Assembly: GCA_032229975.1 (NCBI GenBank)
Contig: JAVXVG010000029.1
Span: forward strand, 44,096-108,095
Source of the DNA: JAIVGV01 sp032229975
GTDB taxonomy: Bacteria > Acidobacteriota > Blastocatellia > Pyrinomonadales > Pyrinomonadaceae
Reading direction: 5' to 3'
Length of the DNA stretch: 64,000 nucleotides
A program made the position numbers and the translations under genes. This document shows, piece after piece, positions 26,625-34,096 of the stretch (the stretch's first letter is position 1; every line of letters begins with the position of its first letter). The notes below the pieces were generated by a model that was not told the origin of the DNA, did not search any database, and saw only the letters and a list, made by a program, of their open reading frames with translations.

Positions 26625-27596
26625 TCACCTTAGCAGTCGCGCCGCCTCGCGCGCGTAGTAGGTGAGGATGATGTCGGCCCCGGCGCGACGAATGCTGGTC
26701 AAAGTCTCCAACATCACGCGCTCTTCGTCGATCCAGCCGCGCTCGGCGGCCGCTTTGATCATCGCGTACTCGCCGGAGACGTGATAAGCGGCGAGCGGGA
26801 GATCGAAGCGGTCGCGCACCGTCTTCAAGATGTCGAGATAGCAGGTGGCGGGCTTGACCATCAAAAAGTCCGCTCCCTCTGCGTAGTCGATCTCCGCTTC
26901 ACGCATCGCCTCGCGCGCGTTCGCCGCGTCCATCTGATAGGCGCGCCGGTCGCCAAACGCGGGCGCGCTCCCCGCCGCCTCGCGAAAGGGGCCATAGAAC
27001 GCGGAAGCGTACTTGACCGCGTATGACATGACGGCGACGTGCTGCAAGCCGGACGAGTCGAGCCCTTCGCGGATCGCCGCGACCTGACCATCCATCATCG
27101 CCGACGGCGCGACGATGTCTGCGCCCGCCTCCGCCTGACTGACAGCCGTCTGCGCGATCAACTCAAGCGATTCGTCGTTCAAGACCTCGCCCTCGCGCAC
27201 CACGCCGCAGTGACCATGCGACGTGTACTCGCACAGGCACGTGTCCGCGATCACGATCATCTCCGGCACGCTTTTGCGCACCGCGCGGATCGCCTGCTGC
27301 ACTATTCCATCGCGCGCGTATGCGCCGGTCGCCGTCTCGTCCTTCGATTCGGGCAGACCGAAGAGGATGACCGCCGGGATGCCGAGATCGAACGCCTCCG
27401 CAGCGTCGCGGGCCACCTCATCGACCGACAGGTTGAAGACGCCCGGCATCGAAGAGACCTCGCGCCTGATGCCCTTGCCCGGGCACGCGAAGAGCGGCAG
27501 CACCAAATCCTGCGGCGCGAGTCGCGCCTCGCGCACCATCGCACGCAGGCCCTCGCGCCGACGCAAGCGTCGCGGTCTATGAATCATGTCAGTCAT
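26625..27596 (-). CDS. hemB: Delta-aminolevulinic acid dehydratase (porphobilinogen synthase)
   Basis: 323 residues, the family's usual length. It condenses two 5-aminolevulinates to porphobilinogen in tetrapyrrole synthesis. The zinc-type active-site signature DTCLCEYTSHGHCG has Cys at about 120, 122 and 130. The two active-site lysines are at about 195 (SYAVKYASAFYGPF) and 248 (GADFLMVKPA). RPRRLRR at the start and REGLRAMVREARL are typical. The start at 27596 has GAAGGGC upstream; a second ATG lies three codons in. The gene stands alone, divergent from the tRNA gene. Cytoplasmic. Confidence 0.96.
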   Translation of the reverse strand: MTDMIHRPRRLRRREGLRAMVREARLAPQDLVLPLFACPGKGIRREVSSMPGVFNLSVDEVARDAAEAFDLGIPAVILFGLPESKDETATGAYARDGIVQQAIRAVRKSVPEMIVIADTCLCEYTSHGHCGVVREGEVLNDESLELIAQTAVSQAEAGADIVAPSAMMDGQVAAIREGLDSSGLQHVAVMSYAVKYASAFYGPFREAAGSAPAFGDRRAYQMDAANAREAMREAEIDYAEGADFLMVKPATCYLDILKTVRDRFDLPLAAYHVSGEYAMIKAAAERGWIDEERVMLETLTSIRRAGADIILTYYAREAARLLR

Positions 27597-27728
27597 CGCT
27601 AAGCCCTTCTCATCGAATCAAGCATCGACGTGAACTCTCGTCTGCCCCGCGCCGATGATACGCACACGCCAACGCGCGCGCAAACCGACGCCGAACGGGG
27701 CCACTCCTCCACGCGTCGGCGAGCCTGC

Positions 27729-27756
27729 TTGACCTTTTTACATTGCTACTTATAAA
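27729..27756 (+). promoter_or_regulatory. Promoter of the tRNA-Met gene
   Basis: TTGACC (27729-27734), a 16-base spacer and TATAAA (27751-27756) sit 17 bases before the mature tRNA 5' end in a local AT-rich patch. A good sigma70-type promoter, consistent with a strongly expressed single tRNA gene. Confidence 0.75.
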
Positions 27757-27773
27757 TTGAATCACACCAGCAT

Positions 27774-27850
27774 GGCGGGGTAGCTCAGCCGGTTAGAGCA
27801 TCGGATTCATAACCCGAAGGTCGGGAGTTCGAGTCTCCCCCCCGCTACCA
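27774..27850 (+). tRNA. tRNA-Met (CAU anticodon)
   Basis: 77 nt including an encoded CCA. The acceptor stem GGCGGGG pairs with CCCCGCT (first pair G-U). The D arm has GCTC/GAGC, the anticodon loop is TTCATAA with anticodon CAT, and the T arm is GGGAG/CTCCC around TTCGAGT. The paired G1-U72 argues against initiator tRNA, which has an unpaired 1-72. It is most like elongator tRNA-Met, but a tRNA-Ile2 whose C34 is modified to lysidine cannot be excluded by eye. Confidence 0.95.
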
Positions 27851-27861
27851 GTTAATGAAAT

Positions 27862-27905
27862 TAGCGGCAACGAATCTCTTTCAGAGCGTTGCCGCTATTT
27901 TCTTT
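27862..27905 (+). terminator. Intrinsic terminator after tRNA-Met
   Basis: Perfect 11-bp stem TAGCGGCAACG (27862-27872) with CGTTGCCGCTA (27887-27897), a 14-base loop, then TTTTCTTT. It begins 12 bases after the tRNA CCA and so ends a single-gene transcript. Confidence 0.88.
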
Positions 27906-27982
27906 GCCGCTCATGTCGGAGCTATCACTCATTCAAGTCGTTCGAGATCGAGTGATCGCTTGCGCTTCGATGCGACTCGAAG

Positions 27983-29998
27983 CTAACGCAGGTACTGATC
28001 GAACCATGCGGCGGAACGTTTCAGCACGTCGCGACGGTGGGCCGGTTGCGAGATGGCGTGACCTTCGCCCGCGTAGATCATCAACTGCGTCGGCACGCCG
28101 AGAGATTTCAGCGCGTGCCAGAACTCGAAGGACTGCGGCGCGGGACACTCCTTGTCGCGGTCGCCTACAAGCACGAGCGTCGGCGTCTTGACGTTCTTGA
28201 TGAAAGTGATCGGCGCGCTCTTGACATAGACCGCCGGATCGTCATAGACCGATGCGCCGAAGAAAGGGATCATCCACTGATCGATCTGATTCTCGCCGTA
28301 GTAGCTCTGCCAGTTGGCGATGCCTGCGCCTGCCGCCGCCGCGCGGAAACGATTGGTCTGCGTCACCGCAAACATCGTCATGAAGCCGCCGTAGCTCCAA
28401 CCCGTGACGCCGATCCTTTTCTCATCAACCGGCGCGCTTCTTAACACTTCACTGACGCCCGCGAGTATGTCGCGCAGGTCGCCGCCGCCGAAGTCTTTGA
28501 CGTTGGCGCGCGTGAACTCTTCGCCCTGCCCGTAGCTGCCGCGCGGGTTCGGGAAGAAGAGAAAGTTGCCCGCGCTCGCCAAAGGCAGGGGCAGTCCGAG
28601 CCCGCTCCCCCAACGCGGAGATAGTTGCGAAGAGGGGCCACCATGAATGACGACGACCATCGGATACTTGCGCGACGGATCGAAGTTCTGCGGATAGAGC
28701 AGCCAACCTTGCACGCGCTGCCCGTCGCTCGTCCAGTGCAAACTCTTCGCATCGCCCCATCCCGGTTTAAGATTCGCGTTCGCGTGCGTCAACTGTCGCC
28801 ATGAGCCGATCTCTCCGGCCCAGACTTCGGGTGGATGTGTGAAGGTGTGACGGATGACGGCGGAAGTTTTGCCGTCGCGCGCGATGGAGAGACTGACGCC
28901 GCTCGATTGCGTGATTGTCTCATCGCCTCTCCAGATCGATGTGACCCGTCCGCTCGCGAGATCGAGCGTCGCCGCGCCGCAGCCTCCATCCATGTGCTCT
29001 GTGAAGAGAATCTGATTGCCCGACGATGTCCACGCGAGCCAACTCGCGGAAGCCTTCATGCCGTTCGTCAGATTGCGCGCCTCGCCACCCGATGACGAGA
29101 TATTGTAGATGTCTCCGCCCGTCACGCCTTCGTCGCTCATCAGTCCGCCGATGAAAGCGATGCTGCGTCCGTCGGGCGAGAAGTGCGGTCGCTCGATCTG
29201 CATCGAGGGCCTGAGGATCGAAGTTGTCTCGCCGGTCTCGACGTTGACATTGTAGAGCTGCGCGATGAACCAGTTGTTGTCGCCTGAACCGTGCGCGGCT
29301 GTGGCGACGAAGCGCGTGCCGTCCGGCGACCAATCGTAGTCGTAGATATAAAGATCGGCAGGCGTGACTTGCCGCACCTTGCCCGTCGCTACATCGACAA
29401 TCGCGAGACGCTGTTCATCAACCTGCTCTTCGATGAGTCCGGCGGGAGCGGCGGCGGCTTGCGTGGGGCCAGCCGCTTGCGTCGCGTTCTCCGTGAAGAG
29501 GAAGGCGAGCGACTTGCCGTCGGGCGACCATTGCGGCGTCGCGAGCAGCCCGACGAGCGCGGTCAACTTCCTCGCGCTCATGCGTCCGCCGCGTCCAACG
29601 TCGGCGACGTAGAGTTGCAGTTGCCCGGGGCTGTCTTTATCTGAGAGGAACGCGAGCCGGTGGCCGTCGGGCGACCAAGCGATGTCGTGTTCCGCGAAGT
29701 CGGCTGCGCCGTCTCCCGCAGAGATGCGCGACTCTGCGCCGCTCTCTCTTAGTCCAACGACGTAGATCGCGGAGTTGCCGGTCGGCGTGTTGCTGCGGTC
29801 GAGCGTTGCGACAGACCAAGCGACCTTCGTGCCATCCGGCGAGATCACAGTCTCGTTGATCGCGCGCGTGGCGACGAGCGTGTCAATCGCTTGATCGACC
29901 GACATGGACGGCTGCGCGCCGCGCGCGTTCAGCCACGCGCCGCACACGAGCAACGCGCCAAGAACCATCGACAGGAGAGCAACATTTCTTCTACGCAT
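27983..29998 (-). CDS. S9 family prolyl-oligopeptidase-type serine peptidase
   Basis: 671 residues from the ATG at 29998, which has GAGGAGG 8 bases upstream; longer readings lack this. A signal peptide (MRRRNVALLSMVLGALLVCG onward, ending ARGAQ) exports it. An N-terminal beta-propeller of PD40-like blades (WSPDGHRLAFLSDKDS and similar) gates the C-terminal alpha/beta hydrolase. Catalytic residues: Ser in GWSYGGFMTM, Asp in VLVGDRDKECP, His in YAGEGHAISQ. The oxyanion region is VVIHGGPSSQ. It resembles acylaminoacyl-peptidase/dipeptidyl-peptidase types and probably degrades peptides in the periplasm. Confidence 0.92.
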   Translation of the reverse strand: MRRRNVALLSMVLGALLVCGAWLNARGAQPSMSVDQAIDTLVATRAINETVISPDGTKVAWSVATLDRSNTPTGNSAIYVVGLRESGAESRISAGDGAADFAEHDIAWSPDGHRLAFLSDKDSPGQLQLYVADVGRGGRMSARKLTALVGLLATPQWSPDGKSLAFLFTENATQAAGPTQAAAAPAGLIEEQVDEQRLAIVDVATGKVRQVTPADLYIYDYDWSPDGTRFVATAAHGSGDNNWFIAQLYNVNVETGETTSILRPSMQIERPHFSPDGRSIAFIGGLMSDEGVTGGDIYNISSSGGEARNLTNGMKASASWLAWTSSGNQILFTEHMDGGCGAATLDLASGRVTSIWRGDETITQSSGVSLSIARDGKTSAVIRHTFTHPPEVWAGEIGSWRQLTHANANLKPGWGDAKSLHWTSDGQRVQGWLLYPQNFDPSRKYPMVVVIHGGPSSQLSPRWGSGLGLPLPLASAGNFLFFPNPRGSYGQGEEFTRANVKDFGGGDLRDILAGVSEVLRSAPVDEKRIGVTGWSYGGFMTMFAVTQTNRFRAAAAGAGIANWQSYYGENQIDQWMIPFFGASVYDDPAVYVKSAPITFIKNVKTPTLVLVGDRDKECPAPQSFEFWHALKSLGVPTQLMIYAGEGHAISQPAHRRDVLKRSAAWFDQYLR

Positions 29999-30089
29999 CT
30001 TCGGGCCTCCTCGATCTTCGTTTGATTCGTCGCGCATTATCTCATGCGTCGAGCGTTTGCGACACGGCCCGGCCATCAATGAAAGCAAG

Positions 30090-30126
30090 AAGCAGCAGCG
30101 ATGTCTTTCGAGACAAGCTGCTGCTT
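30090..30126 (-). terminator. Hairpin terminator downstream of infA
   Basis: AAGCAGCAGC (30090-30099) pairs with GCTGCTGCTT (30117-30126), and inside it TGTCT pairs with AGACA around a TTCG/CGAA tetraloop. On the minus strand it starts about 50 bases after the infA stop and is followed by CTTGCTTTC, a moderately T-rich tail. Confidence 0.6.
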
Positions 30127-30158
30127 TCGATCTTGAGCCGTTGATGTGGCGCGCCCGG

Positions 30159-30190
30159 CTGTTACCTGTATCTACTGTTACCTGTATCTA
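30159..30190. repeat. 16-bp perfect tandem duplication over the infA stop codon
   Basis: CTGTTACCTGTATCTA occurs twice head to tail (30159-30174 and 30175-30190). The inner copy encodes the last residues and TAA stop of infA (minus strand); the outer copy lies in the 3' untranslated region. The duplication leaves the protein unchanged because the first stop comes before the second copy. Confidence 0.95.
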
Positions 30191-30399
30191 TAAGTGATGC
30201 GCCCGCGCGAGAGATCGTAGGGCGACATCTCGACGCTGACGCGGTCGCCCGTGAGAATGCGTATGCGGTGCTTGCGCATCTTGCCGGAAATCTGTGCCAG
30301 TACGACGTGCTCGCTGCCGTCGAGCTTCACTTTGAAGAAGGCGTTGGGCTGCTTGTCGATGATCACGCCCTCGGCGGGGATTAAATCTTCTTTAGACAA
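30178..30399 (-). CDS. infA: Translation initiation factor IF-1
   Basis: 73 residues, the standard IF-1 length. The S1/OB-fold sequence is intact: EGVIIDKQPNAFFKVKLDG, VLAQISGKMRKHRIRILTGD, SVEMSPYDLSRGRITYRYR. It binds the A site of the 30S subunit during initiation. The start is a TTG at 30399 with AAGGAG 9 bases upstream; no ATG is available near the conserved N-terminus MSKED. It lies 142 bp after an RNA-binding protein gene on the same strand, outside any ribosomal protein operon. Confidence 0.96.
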   Translation of the reverse strand: MSKEDLIPAEGVIIDKQPNAFFKVKLDGSEHVVLAQISGKMRKHRIRILTGDRVSVEMSPYDLSRGRITYRYR

Positions 30400-30464
30400 T
30401 AACTGCTCTCCTTTGTTAAATCGTTTGCTTGGCCCTACTCGTCTGAGCCTATCTTCATCTTTAA

Positions 30465-30505
30465 GCGAAAGCCTCCGACACTGTTCGAGTGCCGGAGGCT
30501 TTCGC
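30465..30505 (-). promoter_or_regulatory. Strong hairpin between the RNA-binding protein gene and infA
   Basis: GCGAAAGCCTCCG (30465-30477) pairs perfectly with CGGAGGCTTTCGC (30493-30505), with an inner CACT/AGTG pairing. It starts about 37 bases after the RRM gene stop on the minus strand. No T tract follows on that strand (TTAAAGATG comes next), so it may be a partial terminator, an mRNA-stabilising end or an attenuator before infA. Confidence 0.6.
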
Positions 30506-30541
30506 GGAAAGAGAGTCGCCCGGCGTTGTGGGCTTGAAGAG

Positions 30542-30910
30542 TTAGTAGCGGTTGCCGCCACCACCACCGCCGTAGCCGCCGCGACCACCGCCGCCGCCGC
30601 CACCGCCGCGATTGCCGCCGCCGCCGAAGCCGCCACGGTTACCGCCGCCGCCGCCGCGATCTTCGCGGGGCTTGGCTTCGTTGACATTCAGAGCGCGACC
30701 GCCGAGGTCTTGACCGTTGAACTTCTGGATCGCCGCCTCGCCCTCTTCCTTCGAGGACATTTCGACGAAGCCGAAGCCGCGCGAGCGGCCCGTGTCGCGA
30801 TCTTCCACTACGGAAGCCGACTCGACCGTGCCCGCCTGCGAGAATAGTTGCTGCAAGTCCTCGCTCGAAGTGTTGAACGAGAGATTGCCGACGTAGAGTT
30901 TCATAGACAT
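30542..30910 (-). CDS. RRM-domain glycine-rich RNA-binding protein
   Basis: 122 residues. A single RRM occupies residues 3-82 with RNP2 KLYVGNLSF and RNP1 RGFGFVEM, both carrying the aromatic RNA-binding positions. The tail from about residue 86 is Gly/Arg/Asn-rich (GGFGGGGNRGG and similar), like plant and cyanobacterial cold-inducible Rbp proteins. It probably acts as an RNA chaperone. A GGGGGAAGG sequence lies about 10 bases before the ATG; a second ATG two codons in is possible. The tail is coded by GC-rich GGN repeats. Confidence 0.93.
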   Translation of the reverse strand: MSMKLYVGNLSFNTSSEDLQQLFSQAGTVESASVVEDRDTGRSRGFGFVEMSSKEEGEAAIQKFNGQDLGGRALNVNEAKPREDRGGGGGNRGGFGGGGNRGGGGGGGGRGGYGGGGGGNRY

Positions 30911-31336
30911 GTGTTGTGTACCTTCCCCCTGTGGGGTGTCGAAAGAAGCTGTCGAAGTAAAGCGGCTTCGTCTTAGACGGTGGCGGCGAAGGCTCGCGTT
31001 CGGATGCTCTCTGAGAAGGAGCGGCTTCTGAAAGTTATGACCAGCCTGCTCTCGGACTATCCAAACGCCGCAGCCCTCCGGGGCGTGGGCGCGTCACCGT
31101 TGACGCTAGAGAGAAGGAACCTGCCAACTAGGATGCCCTACTTCATACGCCGGTTGCAAGTGCGCGCGCGCCCTCTTGCGCCGACCCACTCCTGTTTCTT
31201 TTCTGTTTCGCTCCATTGCGCTCTTGAGAACTTACATAACTATTACAAACAGACGAGCCGCGAGTTGCTACGATGTCCGGGTCGCGAGCGTCCAATCAAA
31301 CGTGAACGCGATGAGCGTCAAACTATAGGGGGACTC
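30911..31336. other. Divergent intergenic region, no gene seen
   Basis: 426 bp separates the RRM gene (minus) and the desaturase gene (plus). The plus frame is open into the desaturase but lacks a start with a ribosome-binding site and has no family-like sequence, so it is read as leader DNA. An AT-rich stretch at 31219-31252 (AACTTACATAACTATTAC) is the most likely promoter zone. Both flanking genes belong to families that are often cold-regulated. Confidence 0.5.
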
Positions 31337-32221
31337 ATGCAAAGAGAGATAGAGTTGACGGACGACAAGGCGAGGCACTTCAACTGGACGACGGCCACCT
31401 TCATGACCATCTTCCATCTGGGCGCGATAGCCGCGCTCTTCATGTTCAGTTGGAAGTCGCTCGCCGTCACGGTCGTACTGTGGTGGGTCGCGGGCAGTCT
31501 CGGCGTCGGCATGGGCTTCCACCGCCTGCTCACGCATCGCGGTTATAAAGTTCCGAAGTGGGTCGAGTATTTCCAGACGCTCTGCGGCGTGCTGAGTCTC
31601 GAAGGCGGGCAGATCGACTGGGTCGTCACGCACCGCATACATCACGCGCACACGGAGGAGTCCGGCCTCGATCCGCACACGCCGCGCGACGGCAAGTGGT
31701 GGGCGCACATGGGCTGGATTCTGCGCGGCACGGCACAGCAGCACGGCGACGATGTGATGCGCCGCTACGCGCCCGACTTGATGCGTGATCGCTTCCACGT
31801 CATCGTCAATCAATTCTATTGGATTCCGCTCGTCGTCCTCGGCATCGTGCTCTTCGCCTTCGGCGGTTGGTCGATGCTCTTCTGGGGCGTCTTCCTGCGC
31901 GTCACCGTCAACCTGCACGCGACTTGGCTCGTCAACTCTGCGACGCACCTCTGGGGCTCGCGTCGCTTCAAGACGACCGACGACTCGACCAATCTCTGGT
32001 GGGTCGCGCTGCTCACCTTCGGCGAGGGCTGGCACAACAACCACCACGCGCACCCGCGCGCCGCACGCCACGGTCTCGCGTGGTATGAGATCGACCTCAA
32101 CTGGTGGGGCATACGCACGCTGCAACTGCTCGGACTTGCCAAAGACATCAAGCTCATCAGCCGACAGGCGATCACTGCGGCGGCTCAAACCGAGCCCGTC
32201 ACACTGCGCCGCGCGGCGTAA
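31337..32221 (+). CDS. Acyl-CoA/acyl-lipid fatty acid desaturase (delta-9 type)
   Basis: 294 residues from the ATG at 31337, with AGGGGG upstream. Membrane di-iron desaturase with the three histidine boxes: HRLLTH, HRIHHAH and GEGWHNNHHAHP. Four hydrophobic segments are present (for example FMTIFHLGAIAALFMFSW and LVVLGIVLFAFGGWSMLFWG). It introduces a double bond into saturated fatty acyl chains at the inner membrane and would tune membrane fluidity. It is followed by a hairpin repeat and a two-component system. Confidence 0.93.
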   Translation: MQREIELTDDKARHFNWTTATFMTIFHLGAIAALFMFSWKSLAVTVVLWWVAGSLGVGMGFHRLLTHRGYKVPKWVEYFQTLCGVLSLEGGQIDWVVTHRIHHAHTEESGLDPHTPRDGKWWAHMGWILRGTAQQHGDDVMRRYAPDLMRDRFHVIVNQFYWIPLVVLGIVLFAFGGWSMLFWGVFLRVTVNLHATWLVNSATHLWGSRRFKTTDDSTNLWWVALLTFGEGWHNNHHAHPRAARHGLAWYEIDLNWWGIRTLQLLGLAKDIKLISRQAITAAAQTEPVTLRRAA

Positions 32222-32240
32222 ACTGAACGCGGAAGTCGGA

Positions 32241-32290
32241 ACGATGAAGGATGAAGTGAGAGAAGAGGTCTTCACTTCATCGTTCATCGT
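32241..32290. repeat. Intergenic inverted repeat, GATGAAGTGA family
   Basis: ACGATGAAGGATGAAGTGA (32241-32259) pairs with TCACTTCATCGTTCATCGT (32272-32290) with a single mismatch. A further GACTTCATCGTTTAC follows. It lies between the desaturase and the histidine kinase. Near-identical elements occur at 60449-60498 and, shorter, at 44972-45006. It could act as a terminator-like hairpin, but there is no T tract. Confidence 0.75.
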
Positions 32291-32317
32291 TTCGACTTCA
32301 TCGTTTACAATGCCTCC

Positions 32318-33217
32318 ATGCGCATCGGTGGTCGCCGCAAGTCGGTCGTCTTCTTCCTCACGCTCGGCATCTGCGTGGTCGCGCTCGCGCTCGCGCTCAA
32401 CGTCGGGTGGATTCTGCTCAACTGGCGCGAGGTCGCGCTCTTAGTTCTCGGCATCGTCGTCTTCGCCGTGATCATCACAGGCGTCATCCTCAACACGATC
32501 TTTCTGATTCGCGAAATCCGCCGCAACGAGCAGCACGATGCTTTCATCAACGCCGTCACGCACGAGTTGAAGACGCCGATCACTTCGATCCGCCTCTACC
32601 TTCAAACTCTCAAGACACGCGACGTGAGCGATGAGCGACGACGGGAGTTCTACGACATCATGCTCGCCGACAGCGAACGCCTCCAACAGACGGTCGAGCA
32701 AGTCCTTCGGGCCGGTCGTGCGACGCACAAGCAGAGCACCGCGAACTCTTCCGCTATCGATCTTGCACAGATGGCCCGCGAGTGTCTGGAACTGATCCGC
32801 GTGCGCTACAACTTGAACGCGGACGTGCTCAGCTACACAGAATCTCTCGATGACAAGGGCGCGCGTATCACGGGCGACGCGGACGAGTTGCGCGCGGCCG
32901 TCTCGAACCTCTTAGACAACGCCGTTAAGTATTCCGACAAGCATGTGCAGATTTCCATCGAAGTCGCGACGCTCGATGAGAAGCGCGTCGCCGTGCGCGT
33001 GGCGGACAGGGGCGTCGGCATCCCGCAGGCGCAGCTCAAACGCATCTTCAAACGCTTTTATCGCGTGCAGGGCGGTTTCATGAAGCGTTTCAAGGGGACG
33101 GGTCTCGGACTCTTCATCGTGCGCTCGGTCGTCGAGCGACACGGCGGAAAGGTCTTCGCGGAGAGCGAAGGCTTGGGGCGCGGCAGCACGTTCACGATTC
33201 TTCTTCCGAGGACTTAA
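32318..33217 (+). CDS. Sensor histidine kinase with two membrane helices
   Basis: 299 residues. Two adjacent hydrophobic helices (VVFFLTLGICVVALALALNV and VALLVLGIVVFAVIITGVIL) are separated by only about ten residues, so no extracytoplasmic sensor domain exists. The H box is NAVTHELKTPITS with phospho-accepting His82. The catalytic domain has N box NLLDNAVKYS, G1 DRGVGIP, F box FKRFYRV, and G2 GTGLGLFIV. The response regulator gene follows 6 bp later. The signal may be membrane state or an interacting protein, a point of interest next to a desaturase. Confidence 0.92.
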   Translation: MRIGGRRKSVVFFLTLGICVVALALALNVGWILLNWREVALLVLGIVVFAVIITGVILNTIFLIREIRRNEQHDAFINAVTHELKTPITSIRLYLQTLKTRDVSDERRREFYDIMLADSERLQQTVEQVLRAGRATHKQSTANSSAIDLAQMARECLELIRVRYNLNADVLSYTESLDDKGARITGDADELRAAVSNLLDNAVKYSDKHVQISIEVATLDEKRVAVRVADRGVGIPQAQLKRIFKRFYRVQGGFMKRFKGTGLGLFIVRSVVERHGGKVFAESEGLGRGSTFTILLPRT

Positions 33218-33223
33218 GTTGAG

Positions 33224-34024
33224 ATGAGCGCGGTGCTAATCGTCGAAGACGAGCGACATCTGGCGGACGGATTGCGCTACAACCTCGAAGCCGAAGGCTA
33301 CACGGTCGAGACCGTTGCGGACGGCGAGGCGGCCCTCTCGCTCCTGATAGAACAACAGCAACGCTTCGACGCCGTCGTGCTCGATGTGATGCTGCCCGGC
33401 AAGGATGGCTTCGAGGTCGCGGCGGAGCTTCGGCGTGCGGGCCAGTTCGTTCCCGTGCTGATGCTCACGGCCCGCTCTCGCCCCGAAGACGTGCTGCGCG
33501 GTCTCGAATCCGGCGCGGACGATTACCTCCCCAAACCGTTCGAGTTGACCGTGCTCATCGCGCGCATCAACGGTCTGCTGCGCCGTCGCGAGTGGTTCAA
33601 ACTCGAACGCGGCGACACGACGACGAAGCAAGTGGCGAACGACGATCAACCCGTCGCCGCTTCGACACGCAACGCGACGGACGACGCGCGCGGCGCAGAT
33701 GAAGGACTCTACATCTTCGCGGGAAAGACGATTGACTTCGCCCTGCTGGAACTGCGTACCGAAGGCGGCGCGTGGCGGCTCACGCTGATGGAGGCGGAGT
33801 TATTGCGTCACCTCGTTCGACGCGAGGGGCGCGTCGTCTCGCGCAAGTCGCTGCTCGAAGAGGTCTGGGGCCTGCACGAGGACACAGACACGCGCGCCAT
33901 CGACAACTTCATCGTGCGACTCCGAAAGTATATCGAGGACGAGCCCTCCAACCCACGACATCTCCTCACCGTGCGCGGCGTCGGCTATCGCTTCATCGCC
34001 GACCCGAACGATCAACCGATCTGA
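33224..34024 (+). CDS. OmpR-family response regulator
   Basis: 266 residues. The receiver domain has acidic pocket VEDE (residues 7-10), phospho-acceptor Asp54 in VVLDVMLPGKDG, Thr in MLTARSR and Lys in LPKPFEL. A long linker of about 45 residues (KQVANDDQPVAAS region) precedes the winged-helix DNA-binding domain: FALLELRTEGGAWRLTLMEA, GRVVSRKSLLEEVWG, TDTRAIDNFIVRLRKYIED. It is cotranscribed with the upstream histidine kinase. Targets are unknown. Confidence 0.94.
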   Translation: MSAVLIVEDERHLADGLRYNLEAEGYTVETVADGEAALSLLIEQQQRFDAVVLDVMLPGKDGFEVAAELRRAGQFVPVLMLTARSRPEDVLRGLESGADDYLPKPFELTVLIARINGLLRRREWFKLERGDTTTKQVANDDQPVAASTRNATDDARGADEGLYIFAGKTIDFALLELRTEGGAWRLTLMEAELLRHLVRREGRVVSRKSLLEEVWGLHEDTDTRAIDNFIVRLRKYIEDEPSNPRHLLTVRGVGYRFIADPNDQPI

Positions 34025-34096
34025 TCCCGTTTACAAATCACTCAATGTTATTCGGAGCCGGTGCGGGCCAGAGCATCACTCTTTGACGACGCTTCT

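Noticed and set aside
26429..26665. Plus-strand ORF between the hypothetical gene and hemB
   Set aside because: No ribosome-binding site and no recognisable sequence; the minus-strand 49-codon ORF in the same gap has a better-placed TATAAT.
27774..27850. Initiator tRNA-fMet
   Set aside because: The first acceptor position pairs G1-U72, whereas initiator tRNAs have an unpaired C1-A72; the gene fits elongator tRNA-Met (or tRNA-Ile2 with lysidine).
30980..31336. Long N-terminal extension of the desaturase
   Set aside because: No ribosome-binding site or family sequence before the ATG at 31337, which has AGGGGG upstream and gives a normal desaturase length.
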